A stretch of 64,000 nt of DNA from Streptomyces olindensis (GTDB lineage: Bacteria; Actinomycetota; Actinomycetes; Streptomycetales; Streptomycetaceae): contig JJOH01000003.1 in NCBI GenBank assembly GCA_000696115.1, forward strand, positions 1 to 64,000. The letters run 5' to 3'. A program made the translations under genes and the position numbers. Of the stretch, positions 53,525-62,121 are shown piece after piece (position 1 is the first letter of the stretch; each line of letters begins with the position of its first letter). The notes under the pieces are model-generated. The model was not told where the DNA came from. It saw nothing but the letters and a program-made list of their open reading frames with translations, and did not search any database.

Positions 53525-54403
53525 GTGTACACCATCGGTGTCAACCCGTGGGTCTGGGCCTCGCCGGTCGACGACGAGGCCTTGGCCGAGCTGGTGCCGC
53601 GGATCGCCGCGTTCGGTTTCGACGCGGTCGAGCTGCCGATCGAGCAACCCGGCGACTGGGACCCGGCCCGCACCCGGGACCTGCTGGCGGCGTACGGCCT
53701 GCGCGCGGTCGGCGTCTGTGCGGTCACCTCACCCGGACGTGACCTCGTGAACGCCCCGCCGGAGGCCGTCGCCTCCACCGTGGCGTACCTGAGAACGTGT
53801 GTGGACAGTGCGGTGGCCGTCGGCGCGCCTTGCGTCGGCGGCCCGGTCTACGCCGCGGTGGGGCGGACCTGGCGCATGTCACCGCCTGAGCGCGCGGCCT
53901 GCTACGCGGACGTCCGCCGCGCCCTGCGGCCAGTGGCCGACCACGCGGGGGAGCGGGGCGTGAGCATCGGTGTGGAGGCCCTCAACCGCTATGAGACGAG
54001 CGTCGTCAACACGGTCGAGCAGGCGGTGGAGCTGATCGACGGCCTGCCCGCGAACGTCGGTCTCATGATCGACACCTATCACATGAACATCGAGGAGGCC
54101 GACCCTTACGGGGCGCTCGTCACGGCTGGCCCGCACATCAAGCACGTCCAGGTCAGCGGCACTGACCGCGGCACCCCGGGCGCCGACCACTTCGACTGGC
54201 CGCGCTTCCTCGCCGGCCTGGCGACGACCGGCTACGGCGGCGCGGTGTGCATCGAGTCGTTCACCGCGCGGAACGAGGCCATCGCCACCGCGGCCTCGAT
54301 CTGGCGGCCGCTTGCCCCGTCGCAGGATGCCCTCGCCCGCGACGGGCTGTCCTACCTCCGAACTGTCCTGCGCGGACTGGAGAACGCTCCCTCCACCGGG
54401 TGA
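53525..54403 (+). CDS. sugar isomerase/epimerase TIM-barrel protein
   Basis: The 292-residue protein is of the xylose-isomerase-like/D-tagatose 3-epimerase family. The four metal ligands are visible in order: Glu in SIGVEALNRYE, Asp in LMIDTYHMNIEEAD, His in HIKHVQVSG and Glu in AVCIESFTARNE. Members epimerise ketohexoses at C3, and relatives act as alpha subunits of C-glycoside deglycosidases that use 3-keto-sugars. It starts (GTG) 4 bases after the binding-protein gene, so the imported sugar is its likely substrate. Confidence 0.85.
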   Translation: MYTIGVNPWVWASPVDDEALAELVPRIAAFGFDAVELPIEQPGDWDPARTRDLLAAYGLRAVGVCAVTSPGRDLVNAPPEAVASTVAYLRTCVDSAVAVGAPCVGGPVYAAVGRTWRMSPPERAACYADVRRALRPVADHAGERGVSIGVEALNRYETSVVNTVEQAVELIDGLPANVGLMIDTYHMNIEEADPYGALVTAGPHIKHVQVSGTDRGTPGADHFDWPRFLAGLATTGYGGAVCIESFTARNEAIATAASIWRPLAPSQDALARDGLSYLRTVLRGLENAPSTG

Positions 54404-54466
54404 CAGGGGATGGGGTCGCTCTTGCCGTCATCCCCTTCGGCCCGGGAACCCCCACAAGGAGACAAC

Positions 54467-56842
54467 GTGTTCAGAACTCTCGCGATACCAAGGAGGCTGC
54501 TGGCCGGAGCCGCCACAGTCGGTCTGACCGCGACCGCCGTGATGGCGCTTCCCGCGCCCGCATCCGCGGCTCCCCGCACCCTGTACGTCTCGCCGTCCGG
54601 CACCGGCACCGACTGTTCCAGCGCGCAACCGTGCTCACTGACAGCCGCACAGACGGCGGTGCGCTCGCTCAACGACGCCATGTCGGACGACATCGTGGTG
54701 CAGTTGGCCGACGGTGTGTACCGGCTGGCCCAACCCTTACGGCTGACGGCGGAGGACTCCGGCTCAGGCGGCCACAGGGTCGTGTGGCAGGCCGCCCCGT
54801 CGGCGCGCCCGGTGATCACCGGTGCCCGGGCGGTCACCGGCTGGACGGTGGCCGACGCGGCCAAGAACATCTGGAAGGCCGACGTGCCCGCCGGTCTCGA
54901 CGCCCGGCAGCTCTATGTCGACGGCGCCGTCGCCACCCGGGCACGCACACAGGTGAACAGGGCCGATTTCACGGCCACCAGCGCCGGAATGAGGTTCTCG
55001 AGCGGTGCGCTGAGCTATCTGAACAACCTGGGCAACCAGAGCCGGATCGAGGTGGAGAGCGTCAACTCCTTCACCGACCGGTACTCGCCGGTGCAGAGCA
55101 TCAGTGGGAACTTCATCACGATGCAGCAGCCGGCGTGGAACAACAACAACTTCGGCTACGACACCCTCATGCGGCCCCACCGCGCCGGCCCGTTCTACCT
55201 GTCCAACGCGTACGAGTTCCTGGACTCGCCCGGTGAGTGGTACCTCAACCCCACGGCCGGATCTCTGTACTACATCCCCCTGGCCGGGCAGAACATGAGC
55301 ACCGTCGGCGTGGAACTGCCGAGGCTGCAGTCGCTGGTGAACGTCGGGGGCACATACAGCGAGCCGGCGCACCACATCACGTTCAGCGGGATCACCTTCA
55401 CCGGTACGAGCTGGCTGAGCCCCAGCAGCAACCAGGGTTACGTGGACCAGCAGACCGGCGCGTACATCTCCGGCAACTGGAACTGGCCGGGCTTCGACTC
55501 CTGCCACAACGGCTGCACGCAGTTCGAGGCCGCCCGGCCGCACTGGCAGCAGATGCCGGCCGCCGTGCAGGTCTCCGCCGCCAACACCATCACCTTCAGC
55601 GACTCCCGGTTCGTCAACCTGGGCCAGACGGCGATCGGTATCGGCAACGACGCCAACGCGCACGCCAGCGGCGTCGGTCTGGGCGCCCGCGACATCACGG
55701 TGACCCGGTCGGAGATCGCCCGGAGCTCAGCCGGCGGCATCCTCGTGGGCGGCGTGCGCGCCGACGCCCACCACCCCGGCGACCAGCGCATGGTCAACAG
55801 GGACATCACGATCAGCAACAACCGCATCCACGACCTCGGGGCGGACTACCGGGGCATCGTCTCCGTCCTGACCACGTACGTCACCAACAGCACCGTCGCC
55901 CAGAACGAGGTCTACAACATGCCGTACTCCGGCATGTCGATCGGGTACGGCTGGGGCGCCAACGACGCGGGCGGCAGCACCCACTATGCCAACCGCGGCC
56001 TGTACAACTACCAGCCGCGCTACACGACGCCGACCACCGCGTCCAACAACCGGCTCATCGGCAACTACATCCACGATGTCATGCAGCAGATGAACGACGG
56101 CGGCTGCATCTACACGCTCGGATGGAACCCGAGCGCGCAGATCAGCCGGAACCACTGCCAGCGGACCAACGGACACTTCGGGCTGTACTTCGACGAGGGC
56201 TCGAAGTACTACACGGCCACCAACAATGTCTTCTCGAACACCGGTACGTGGGCGACGGCCAACTACTGGGGTGGCGAGAACATGGGGAACTGGACCGTCA
56301 CCAACAACTGGTCGACCAACGGCAGCACGAACATCACCAACGGGGACCGAGGCAACGTGGTCTCCGGCAATGTCACGGTCACCAATGGCAACTGGCCTTC
56401 CGGTGCCCAGGACGTGATGGCGTCCGCCGGACCGCAGGGCACCACCCCGCCGCCCACGGGTCAGCAGATCGTGGGCGCGCAGTCGGGCCGCTGCCTGACC
56501 GTCCCCGGCGCCGGCACCACCAACGGCACCCAGACCCAACTCCAGGACTGCACCGGCGCGGTCGGCCAGACCTGGACCTACACCGCCGCCAAACAACTGA
56601 CCGTCCAAGGCGACAAGTGCCTCGACGCCAGCGGACGCGGCACCACCAACGGCACCCCGGTCATCATCTGGGACTGCAACGGCCAGAACAACCAGCAATG
56701 GAACGTCAACCCCAACGGCACCATCACCGGCGTCCACTCCGGACTGTGCCTCGACGCCAACGCCGGCGGCACCGCCAACGGCACCAGGACCATCCTCTGG
56801 TCCTGCAACGGCGGCACCAACCAGCAGTGGGCACTGCGCTAG
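54467..56842 (+). CDS. secreted right-handed beta-helix protein with ricin module
   Basis: The 791-residue exported protein has a signal peptide (about 1-36, ending PAPASAAP). A long right-handed parallel beta-helix domain (about 38-650) carries repeated N-ladders (ITFSGITFTG, RDITVTRSEIARSSAGGILVGG, NRDITISNNRIHDLG, ASNNRLIGNYIHDV). The C-terminal ricin lectin (about 664-791) is nearly identical to that of the GH54 enzyme. The fold fits GH141/GH120-type glycosidases or polysaccharide lyases, but I cannot place the catalytic residues. AAGGAG lies 6 bases before the GTG. Codon 91 is TTA. Confidence 0.83.
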   Translation: MFRTLAIPRRLLAGAATVGLTATAVMALPAPASAAPRTLYVSPSGTGTDCSSAQPCSLTAAQTAVRSLNDAMSDDIVVQLADGVYRLAQPLRLTAEDSGSGGHRVVWQAAPSARPVITGARAVTGWTVADAAKNIWKADVPAGLDARQLYVDGAVATRARTQVNRADFTATSAGMRFSSGALSYLNNLGNQSRIEVESVNSFTDRYSPVQSISGNFITMQQPAWNNNNFGYDTLMRPHRAGPFYLSNAYEFLDSPGEWYLNPTAGSLYYIPLAGQNMSTVGVELPRLQSLVNVGGTYSEPAHHITFSGITFTGTSWLSPSSNQGYVDQQTGAYISGNWNWPGFDSCHNGCTQFEAARPHWQQMPAAVQVSAANTITFSDSRFVNLGQTAIGIGNDANAHASGVGLGARDITVTRSEIARSSAGGILVGGVRADAHHPGDQRMVNRDITISNNRIHDLGADYRGIVSVLTTYVTNSTVAQNEVYNMPYSGMSIGYGWGANDAGGSTHYANRGLYNYQPRYTTPTTASNNRLIGNYIHDVMQQMNDGGCIYTLGWNPSAQISRNHCQRTNGHFGLYFDEGSKYYTATNNVFSNTGTWATANYWGGENMGNWTVTNNWSTNGSTNITNGDRGNVVSGNVTVTNGNWPSGAQDVMASAGPQGTTPPPTGQQIVGAQSGRCLTVPGAGTTNGTQTQLQDCTGAVGQTWTYTAAKQLTVQGDKCLDASGRGTTNGTPVIIWDCNGQNNQQWNVNPNGTITGVHSGLCLDANAGGTANGTRTILWSCNGGTNQQWALR
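56468..56830 (+). repeat. inverted repeat, copy 2 (ricin module in beta-helix gene)
   Basis: This is the plus-strand partner of 44192-44554, the same 363-base length without gaps. Mismatches are few (for example one base in the GGGCCGC/CGGCCGC stretch and at the Gly/Ala and Asn/Asp codons). Confidence 0.88.
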
Positions 56843-56854
56843 CGGAATGCGTCG

Positions 56855-56893
56855 GCCTCGCTCGCGGCAGGACCCGTAGGCCCTGAGCGAGGC
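56855..56893. terminator. bidirectional terminator hairpin
   Basis: GCCTCGCTC (56855-56863) pairs perfectly with GAGCGAGGC (56885-56893), a 9-bp stem with a 21-base loop between the converging beta-helix and GntR genes. Confidence 0.8.
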
Positions 56894-56899
56894 TCGCCT

Positions 56900-57670
56900 C
56901 TAACGCCGCAGCGGGGTCGGCTCGCCCGGCCCCCTGCGGCGCACCACCCACGCCTCGGTGATGTGGGTGAACATCGCTTCGGCCGCACCCTTGGGGTCGT
57001 GCGCGGCGATCCGCTCGTAGATGCGCCGATGGCCGTGGTTGGACGCGACGCAGAAGGCGCGGCCGGTTCGGCCCATGTAACGGGCAGAGTTGATGACCTG
57101 GCGCTCCAGCGAACGGACCACGGCACGGCCGATGCGGTTCCCCGACGCCTGCATGACGGTGTCGTGGAACGCCCGGTCCTCTTCGTGGTATGACGCGGGG
57201 TCGTCGACGAGCTCGTCCATCCGCTCCACCAGACCGCGCAGCTGGTCGATCACCTCGGCGTTCGCCAGGCGGGCGGCGACGTTGGCCATGTCGGACTCCA
57301 ACGCGCGGCGGGTCGCGACGAGGTGATCGAGGATGGCCAGGCTCTCGTCCTCGGCGATGGTCGCGCCGAGGACCAGCTCGTCAAGCATGTTCCACATCGC
57401 CGGCGGGGTGACCATCGTGCCGGCGCCCTGACGGACCTGCACCAGCCCCTTCTCCTGAAGAATCTTCACCGCCTCGCGCACCACGGTGCGGCTGACCGAG
57501 AAGGTTTCGCAGAGCACGGGCTCGGGGGGCAGCGGCGAACCGGACGGATGGACTCCACGGACGATCCGCTCCACCAGCTCAGCCGTGACCGCGGCGGCCA
57601 GGTTCGCCGGGCGCCGGCTCCAAGCGGGAGCCCCGGAGGCCCCTGCGGATGACTGCGGTACTGCCGTCAT
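56900..57670 (-). CDS. GntR family regulator, FadR (FCD) subfamily
   Basis: The 256-residue regulator has an N-terminal winged helix (about residues 22-90; SPLPPEPVLCETFSVSRTVVREAVKILQEKGLVQVRQGAGTMV as three pieces of the GntR motif) and an all-helical FCD effector domain with metal-binding His/Asp (RAFHDTVMQASGN, SNHGHRRIYERI). FCD regulators often sense sugar acids. It is divergent from a family-1 sugar-binding lipoprotein gene, with direct-repeat operators between the starts. A TATAGT -10 box (57712-57717, minus strand) is visible. Confidence 0.87.
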   Translation of the reverse strand: MTAVPQSSAGASGAPAWSRRPANLAAAVTAELVERIVRGVHPSGSPLPPEPVLCETFSVSRTVVREAVKILQEKGLVQVRQGAGTMVTPPAMWNMLDELVLGATIAEDESLAILDHLVATRRALESDMANVAARLANAEVIDQLRGLVERMDELVDDPASYHEEDRAFHDTVMQASGNRIGRAVVRSLERQVINSARYMGRTGRAFCVASNHGHRRIYERIAAHDPKGAAEAMFTHITEAWVVRRRGPGEPTPLRR

Positions 57671-57727
57671 GACACCCCCCGGGACCCGTGCCGTACCACG
57701 GATACCGGCCTACTATACGGCACACGG

Positions 57728-57769
57728 TTGACGTCATACGTCATACGAGTTACATACGTCATACGAGTT
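57728..57769 (+). promoter_or_regulatory. promoter with overlapping GntR-type direct-repeat operators
   Basis: TTGACG (57728-57733) and TACATA (57751-57756), 17 bases apart, form a promoter for the family-1 importer operon. CGTCATACG occurs at 57732-57740, and the longer CGTCATACGAGTT at 57739-57751 and 57757-57769 (18-base period). The repeats cover the whole promoter and lie just upstream of the gntR -10 box, so GntR would repress both sides. Confidence 0.65.
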
Positions 57770-57828
57770 GCGTTCCTCCTCAACCTCAATCGCCGGACAG
57801 CCGGCCACCTCAGGAGTGTGGGGCAGCA

Positions 57829-59100
57829 ATGAAGCAGCGAACACTGTGGTCGGCGATCCTGGTCGCCGGGCTCGTTGCCTTAGCCGGCTGCGGAAGCGCC
57901 TCCGACCCGGATTCGGCGCCCGGTGGTTCGAAGGGCAAGCTCGTCGTCTGGGACTGGAAGTCCGGTGACGCCACAGCGTCCTCGTACGTCAAGAAGGCCA
58001 AGGCCGACTTCGCTCAGCAGCATCCGGGCGTGACGGTCGAGTTCGTCGCGCAGCCGTTCGAGCAGTACTACACCCTACTCGGGGCCGCCATCCAAGCCGG
58101 CAAGGGGCCGGACGTCATGCTCTTCAACGGCGGCGGGCAGATCCGTGACCGCGCGGACTCCCTTCTGCCGTTGGACGAGTACGTCCGTGATGACAAGAAG
58201 CGGCTGGCCGGGTGGGAGGCCTTCACCAAGGACAACAAGACCTACGCCGCTCCGGTGACCTTGCAAGGTCACCCGATCTACTACAACAAGTCGCTCTACC
58301 GGAAGGCAGGGCTGGACCCGGAGCAGCCGGCCACCAGCTGGGACGAGTTCGTCGCCGACTGCCGGACCATCACCAAGGCGACCGGTGCCAGGTGCTTCGC
58401 GCAGGGCAACAAGGAAGGCATCGGTATCCAGTTCTTCCTGTCCGGGCTCGGGTCGGGCGTCCTGTCGCCCAAGGAGTACGACGACTGGATCGCAGGCAGA
58501 CGGGACTGGTCCTCACCTGCGGTCGAGCGGATCTTCGCGCTCTGGAAGGAGGCCGACGACGAAGGCCTGAACAACGACGGGGCGAACTCGACGGCGATGT
58601 TCAACGACGCGTTCGCGGTGTTCCAGTCCAACAAGGCCGCCCACGTCATCGGGTTGATGTCGGACGTCGGGCACTGGAAGGACTTCGCCGAATTCCTCGA
58701 CGCCGACGATGTCGGCGTCATGAAGGCGCCGGTCGTCACGGCCGGCGCCACGCCGCGCCTTCCCTACGACGGCGGCATCGGCTACGCCGTCGCGAAGTGG
58801 ACCAAGGACCCCGAGGTCGCCGCCGACCTGGTGCGCTCCCTGACCTCGCCCGACGCACTGAAGTCGTTCCACGCCGACGCGGGCGCCATCGCGGCCGACC
58901 GCACCGTGGACGTCTCGAGCGCCGGCCCAGCCGTCGCCACCATCGTGTCCGAGATCGACCGTGGCAAGCCCGCCCTGCACGTGGCGCTTTCGTCCAAGAC
59001 CGTGGACCTGATGGGACGGCTGTCTCAGCAACTGCTGAGCGGATCGGTCACGGTCGATTCGGCGGTCGAGCAGCTGGCGGCATCCGACCGGGCGGGCTGA
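57829..59100 (+). CDS. family-1 extracellular sugar-binding lipoprotein
   Basis: This 423-residue binding protein has a lipoprotein signal with lipobox VALAGC (lipidated Cys near residue 21) and the SBP family-1 fold (KLVVWDWKSGD, PGVTVEFVAQPFEQYYTLL, GKGPDVMLFNGGG, YYNKSLYRKAGLDPEQPATSWDEF). It serves the MalF/MalG-type permeases encoded downstream; the ATPase would be a shared MsiK, as is usual in Streptomyces, since none is encoded here. Codon 18 is TTA, in the signal peptide. Confidence 0.9.
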   Translation: MKQRTLWSAILVAGLVALAGCGSASDPDSAPGGSKGKLVVWDWKSGDATASSYVKKAKADFAQQHPGVTVEFVAQPFEQYYTLLGAAIQAGKGPDVMLFNGGGQIRDRADSLLPLDEYVRDDKKRLAGWEAFTKDNKTYAAPVTLQGHPIYYNKSLYRKAGLDPEQPATSWDEFVADCRTITKATGARCFAQGNKEGIGIQFFLSGLGSGVLSPKEYDDWIAGRRDWSSPAVERIFALWKEADDEGLNNDGANSTAMFNDAFAVFQSNKAAHVIGLMSDVGHWKDFAEFLDADDVGVMKAPVVTAGATPRLPYDGGIGYAVAKWTKDPEVAADLVRSLTSPDALKSFHADAGAIAADRTVDVSSAGPAVATIVSEIDRGKPALHVALSSKTVDLMGRLSQQLLSGSVTVDSAVEQLAASDRAG

Positions 59101-59104
59101 GGCC

Positions 59105-60088
59105 ATGTCACCCATTGGTTCATCGGGCCGCGTTGCTCAAGCAGGGCGGCCCGACGGGGCGTTAGCAGGTGAGGCGGCGGTAGATGGCCGCGGCCCTGCG
59201 TCGAAATCTCCGCGAGTCCGGAACGGCCGGCGCGCCGAACGCCTCGCCCCCTACGTCCTGGTCGCTCCCGCCGTCCTGATCATCGTGGTGCTCCGGCTCT
59301 GGCCACTGGGACTGGGTGTCAACTTCTCCTTCACCGGTGACGGCGAACGCAACGGCGCCACGGTGGGGTTCGACAACTACGCGGAGCTCATCGACGACCC
59401 GCTGTTCCGCACCGCGCTGCGCAACGTCGGATGGCTGGTGCTGCTGCTGCCGGTCGCGGTCGCGATCCCGGGACTGCTCGCCACCTTCATCTACCTGCGG
59501 GTGCCAGGACACCAGATCTTCCGGAGCGTCTACTTCTTCCCGGCTGTGCTCTCACCGGTGATCATCGGCGCGATCTTCAACCTGCTCCTGGCCTTCGACG
59601 GCCCGCTGAACGCCGTGCTCGGCGGCTCGGGGCTCGGCCCGGTGGACTGGCTCGGCGATCCCGACGTAGCCATGTTCACCGTCGTCGGCGTGCACATCTG
59701 GGCGACGTCAGGGATGGCGCTGGTGGTGTTCCTGGCCGGGTTCTCGACCCTGGACCCCGCGCTCCTGGACGCCGCCCGGGTCGACGGCGCCTCGCTCGCG
59801 CGGATGATCTGGCACGTCATCATCCCGGGGCTGTCCCGCACCATCCAGTTCGTCGTCGTCACCACGATGATCGGGATGCTGACCTCGATGTTCGGGCTGC
59901 TCTACGTCATGACCAGTGGTGGCCCGGAAGGGTCGACCTACCTGCCGGAGTACTACATCTGGGTCCAGCAGGGGCAGATGAGCAGCCCGGCGCTCGCGTC
60001 GGCCGCGTCCACCGTCCTCTTCCTCGTCATGCTGGTCGTGGGCCTGCTGCAGGTCGGCCTGCTGCGCCGGGCGGGGAGGGAGGACTGA
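59105..60088 (+). CDS. carbohydrate ABC importer permease, MalF-type
   Basis: The 327-residue permease has six transmembrane helices and the EAA loop in DAARVDGASLARMIWHVIIPGL (about residue 220). The 38-residue hydrophilic N-terminus is long and Arg-rich; codon 20, in it, is TTA. It begins 4 bases after the binding-protein gene and overlaps the next permease by TGATG. Confidence 0.9.
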   Translation: MSPIGSSGRVAQAGRPDGALAGEAAVDGRGPASKSPRVRNGRRAERLAPYVLVAPAVLIIVVLRLWPLGLGVNFSFTGDGERNGATVGFDNYAELIDDPLFRTALRNVGWLVLLLPVAVAIPGLLATFIYLRVPGHQIFRSVYFFPAVLSPVIIGAIFNLLLAFDGPLNAVLGGSGLGPVDWLGDPDVAMFTVVGVHIWATSGMALVVFLAGFSTLDPALLDAARVDGASLARMIWHVIIPGLSRTIQFVVVTTMIGMLTSMFGLLYVMTSGGPEGSTYLPEYYIWVQQGQMSSPALASAASTVLFLVMLVVGLLQVGLLRRAGRED

Positions 60089-60915
60089 TGTCCCGCCTGG
60101 GACCGAGCAGATGGCTGGTCGCCGTGCCGATGACGCTCCTCGCCCTGGCGACGATCTACCCGCTGCTGTTCACCGCCAACGTCGCGATGAAGACCCGCCG
60201 GGAGTACGTCCTCGACCGGTTCTCCCTGGCAAGCACTCTGAGGTGGGACAACCTCAGCACCGCGTGGAACAGCGACGGCATGGGGCGGTACTTCCTCAAC
60301 TCCGTGATCGTGGTGGCCTGCGCCGTGGCGCTGTTGCTGCTCATCGGGTCCATGGCCGGATTCGCGCTGGCCCAGGTGCGGTTCCGTGGCTCGTCCACGC
60401 TGACTCTGGTCTGCCTCGCGGCACTGTTCATCCCCTTCCAGGTGATCATGGTGCCGCTGGCCAGGATCATGGCCGACGGCGGTCTCATCGACACCTATCC
60501 GGGGCTGGTCCTCGCCTACGTCGCGCAGTTCCTGCCGTTCACCGTCTTCCTGCTGACGAGCTACTACCGAGCGGTGCCCACCGAACTCGTCGACGCCGCA
60601 CGGATCGACGGAAACACCCTGTACGGCGTCTACCGGCGGATCATGCTGCCGATGGGCGCTCCGGCACTGCTGTCGGTGGGCATTCTCGACGCGCTGTTCT
60701 GCTGGAACGACGTGCTCATCTCGCTGCTGATGATGCCGTCGGCCGACCATCGCACCCTGATGGTGGGCATCACCTCACTGCGCGGCCAGTACTCCGCCGA
60801 CATCCCCACCTTCGCAGCCGGTGTCCTGATCGCCGGGCTACCCGTGTTGGTGACCTACCTGTTCCTGCAGCGCCAGATCGCCGACGGCGTGACGGCCGGC
60901 GCGACGAAGGGCTGA
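60088..60915 (+). CDS. carbohydrate ABC importer permease, MalG-type
   Basis: The 275-residue permease has six transmembrane helices and the EAA loop DAARIDGNTLYGVYRRIMLPM (in two pieces around residue 175). The ATG at 60088 overlaps the MalF-type stop. The reading frame is open far upstream but only this start follows GGAGGGAGG. It pairs with the preceding permease. Confidence 0.9.
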   Translation: MSRLGPSRWLVAVPMTLLALATIYPLLFTANVAMKTRREYVLDRFSLASTLRWDNLSTAWNSDGMGRYFLNSVIVVACAVALLLLIGSMAGFALAQVRFRGSSTLTLVCLAALFIPFQVIMVPLARIMADGGLIDTYPGLVLAYVAQFLPFTVFLLTSYYRAVPTELVDAARIDGNTLYGVYRRIMLPMGAPALLSVGILDALFCWNDVLISLLMMPSADHRTLMVGITSLRGQYSADIPTFAAGVLIAGLPVLVTYLFLQRQIADGVTAGATKG

Positions 60916-60918
60916 CGC

Positions 60919-62121
60919 ATGCGCATCACCGGGTACAGAACCCTGACGACGGCACAGCGATGGGGTCGATCCGTAGGTGACGCCAACGGCGTCTACTCCG
61001 ACGGCGTCGTACCCGTGCCGGTCGTCATCGTCGAGACCGATGAGGGGATCACCGGAGTCGGCCTGGGACCGCACGTGGAAGCCGAGGCGATCTTCGCCGC
61101 CATCGACGGCCAGGACCCGCGCGCGGTGACCGCCCTCTACGACCGCATGCTGCGGCACACCTTCAAAGCCGGGCATGCCGGCGTGGTGTTCGGCACGATC
61201 GGCGCGTTCGACACGGCGTTGTGGGACATCAAGGCACAGGCCGTGGGCGAGCCGCTGTGGCGGTTGCTCGGCGGCAACGACCGCATGGTCCACGCCTACG
61301 CGTCCGGCCTGGACATCGGCCTCACCGACGACGAGCTCGTCGCCACCTACCAGGTCTATGCCGAACGCGGGCTGAGGGCGGCGAAGCTCAAGGGCGGCCT
61401 GGACATCGAGCGTGACCGGCACCGGCTGTCTCTCGTACGCGAGGTACTGACCGAGGCCGCGCACGGGACCCGGCCAGGGCTCATGCTGGATGCGAACGAG
61501 TCCTGGAGCCGCAAGCAGGCGGTACGCCACGTCGGTGAACTGGAACGCACACTCGACCTGACCTGGATCGAGGAGCCGGTCCGGCGCTGGGACGCCGACG
61601 GCCTGGCCGCGGTCAGCCGTGGCGTACGGACGGCGGTCGCCACCGGGGAGAACCTCACCGGCCTCGAGCAGTTCCGCCCGCTGATCGCAGCGGGAGGCGT
61701 CGACATCGTCCAGACGGCCGCGGTCTGGGGAGTCACCCACTTCCTGCGTGTCGCCGCGCTGGCGCACGCCTACGACCTGCCGGTCAGCCCGATCGGCAAC
61801 ACGCCCGTCGCGCTGCTGCACGCCGCGACGTCGGTGCCCAACCACCTCGTCAGCGAACTGCAGGGCCTGCAGCCGCCGATCGGCGTCGCGATGGACCTGC
61901 ACGTCGAGGACGGCGCCTTCGTGCTCGGCGACACGCCGGGCCTGGGCATCCGGATCGACGAAACGGTGATGACCGTGGCCCGTCAGCGAACGGCACACGC
62001 ATCCGCAGGACCGCACATTCGGCCGGAGCAGGCCGGCCGGCGGCTGCTCGCGGTCCCCCCTGGACCATGCCCATCCACCGCGGAAGGGACGTTCGACACC
62101 ATGAGGATGGAGGATCGATGA
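60919..62121 (+). CDS. mandelate racemase/muconate lactonizing enzyme family protein
   Basis: This 400-residue enolase-superfamily enzyme has the Lys motif AAKLKGG (about residue 157) and metal ligands Asp in LMLDANESW, Glu in LTWIEEPVRRW and Glu in ATGENLTG. The His that acts as second base in mandelate-racemase or sugar-acid dehydratases is not obvious; SPIGNTP stands at its place. It starts 3 bases after the importer permease, so the substrate is probably an imported sugar or sugar acid. The C-terminal 45 residues after VMTVARQ run on beyond the usual end. Confidence 0.8.
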   Translation: MRITGYRTLTTAQRWGRSVGDANGVYSDGVVPVPVVIVETDEGITGVGLGPHVEAEAIFAAIDGQDPRAVTALYDRMLRHTFKAGHAGVVFGTIGAFDTALWDIKAQAVGEPLWRLLGGNDRMVHAYASGLDIGLTDDELVATYQVYAERGLRAAKLKGGLDIERDRHRLSLVREVLTEAAHGTRPGLMLDANESWSRKQAVRHVGELERTLDLTWIEEPVRRWDADGLAAVSRGVRTAVATGENLTGLEQFRPLIAAGGVDIVQTAAVWGVTHFLRVAALAHAYDLPVSPIGNTPVALLHAATSVPNHLVSELQGLQPPIGVAMDLHVEDGAFVLGDTPGLGIRIDETVMTVARQRTAHASAGPHIRPEQAGRRLLAVPPGPCPSTAEGTFDTMRMEDR

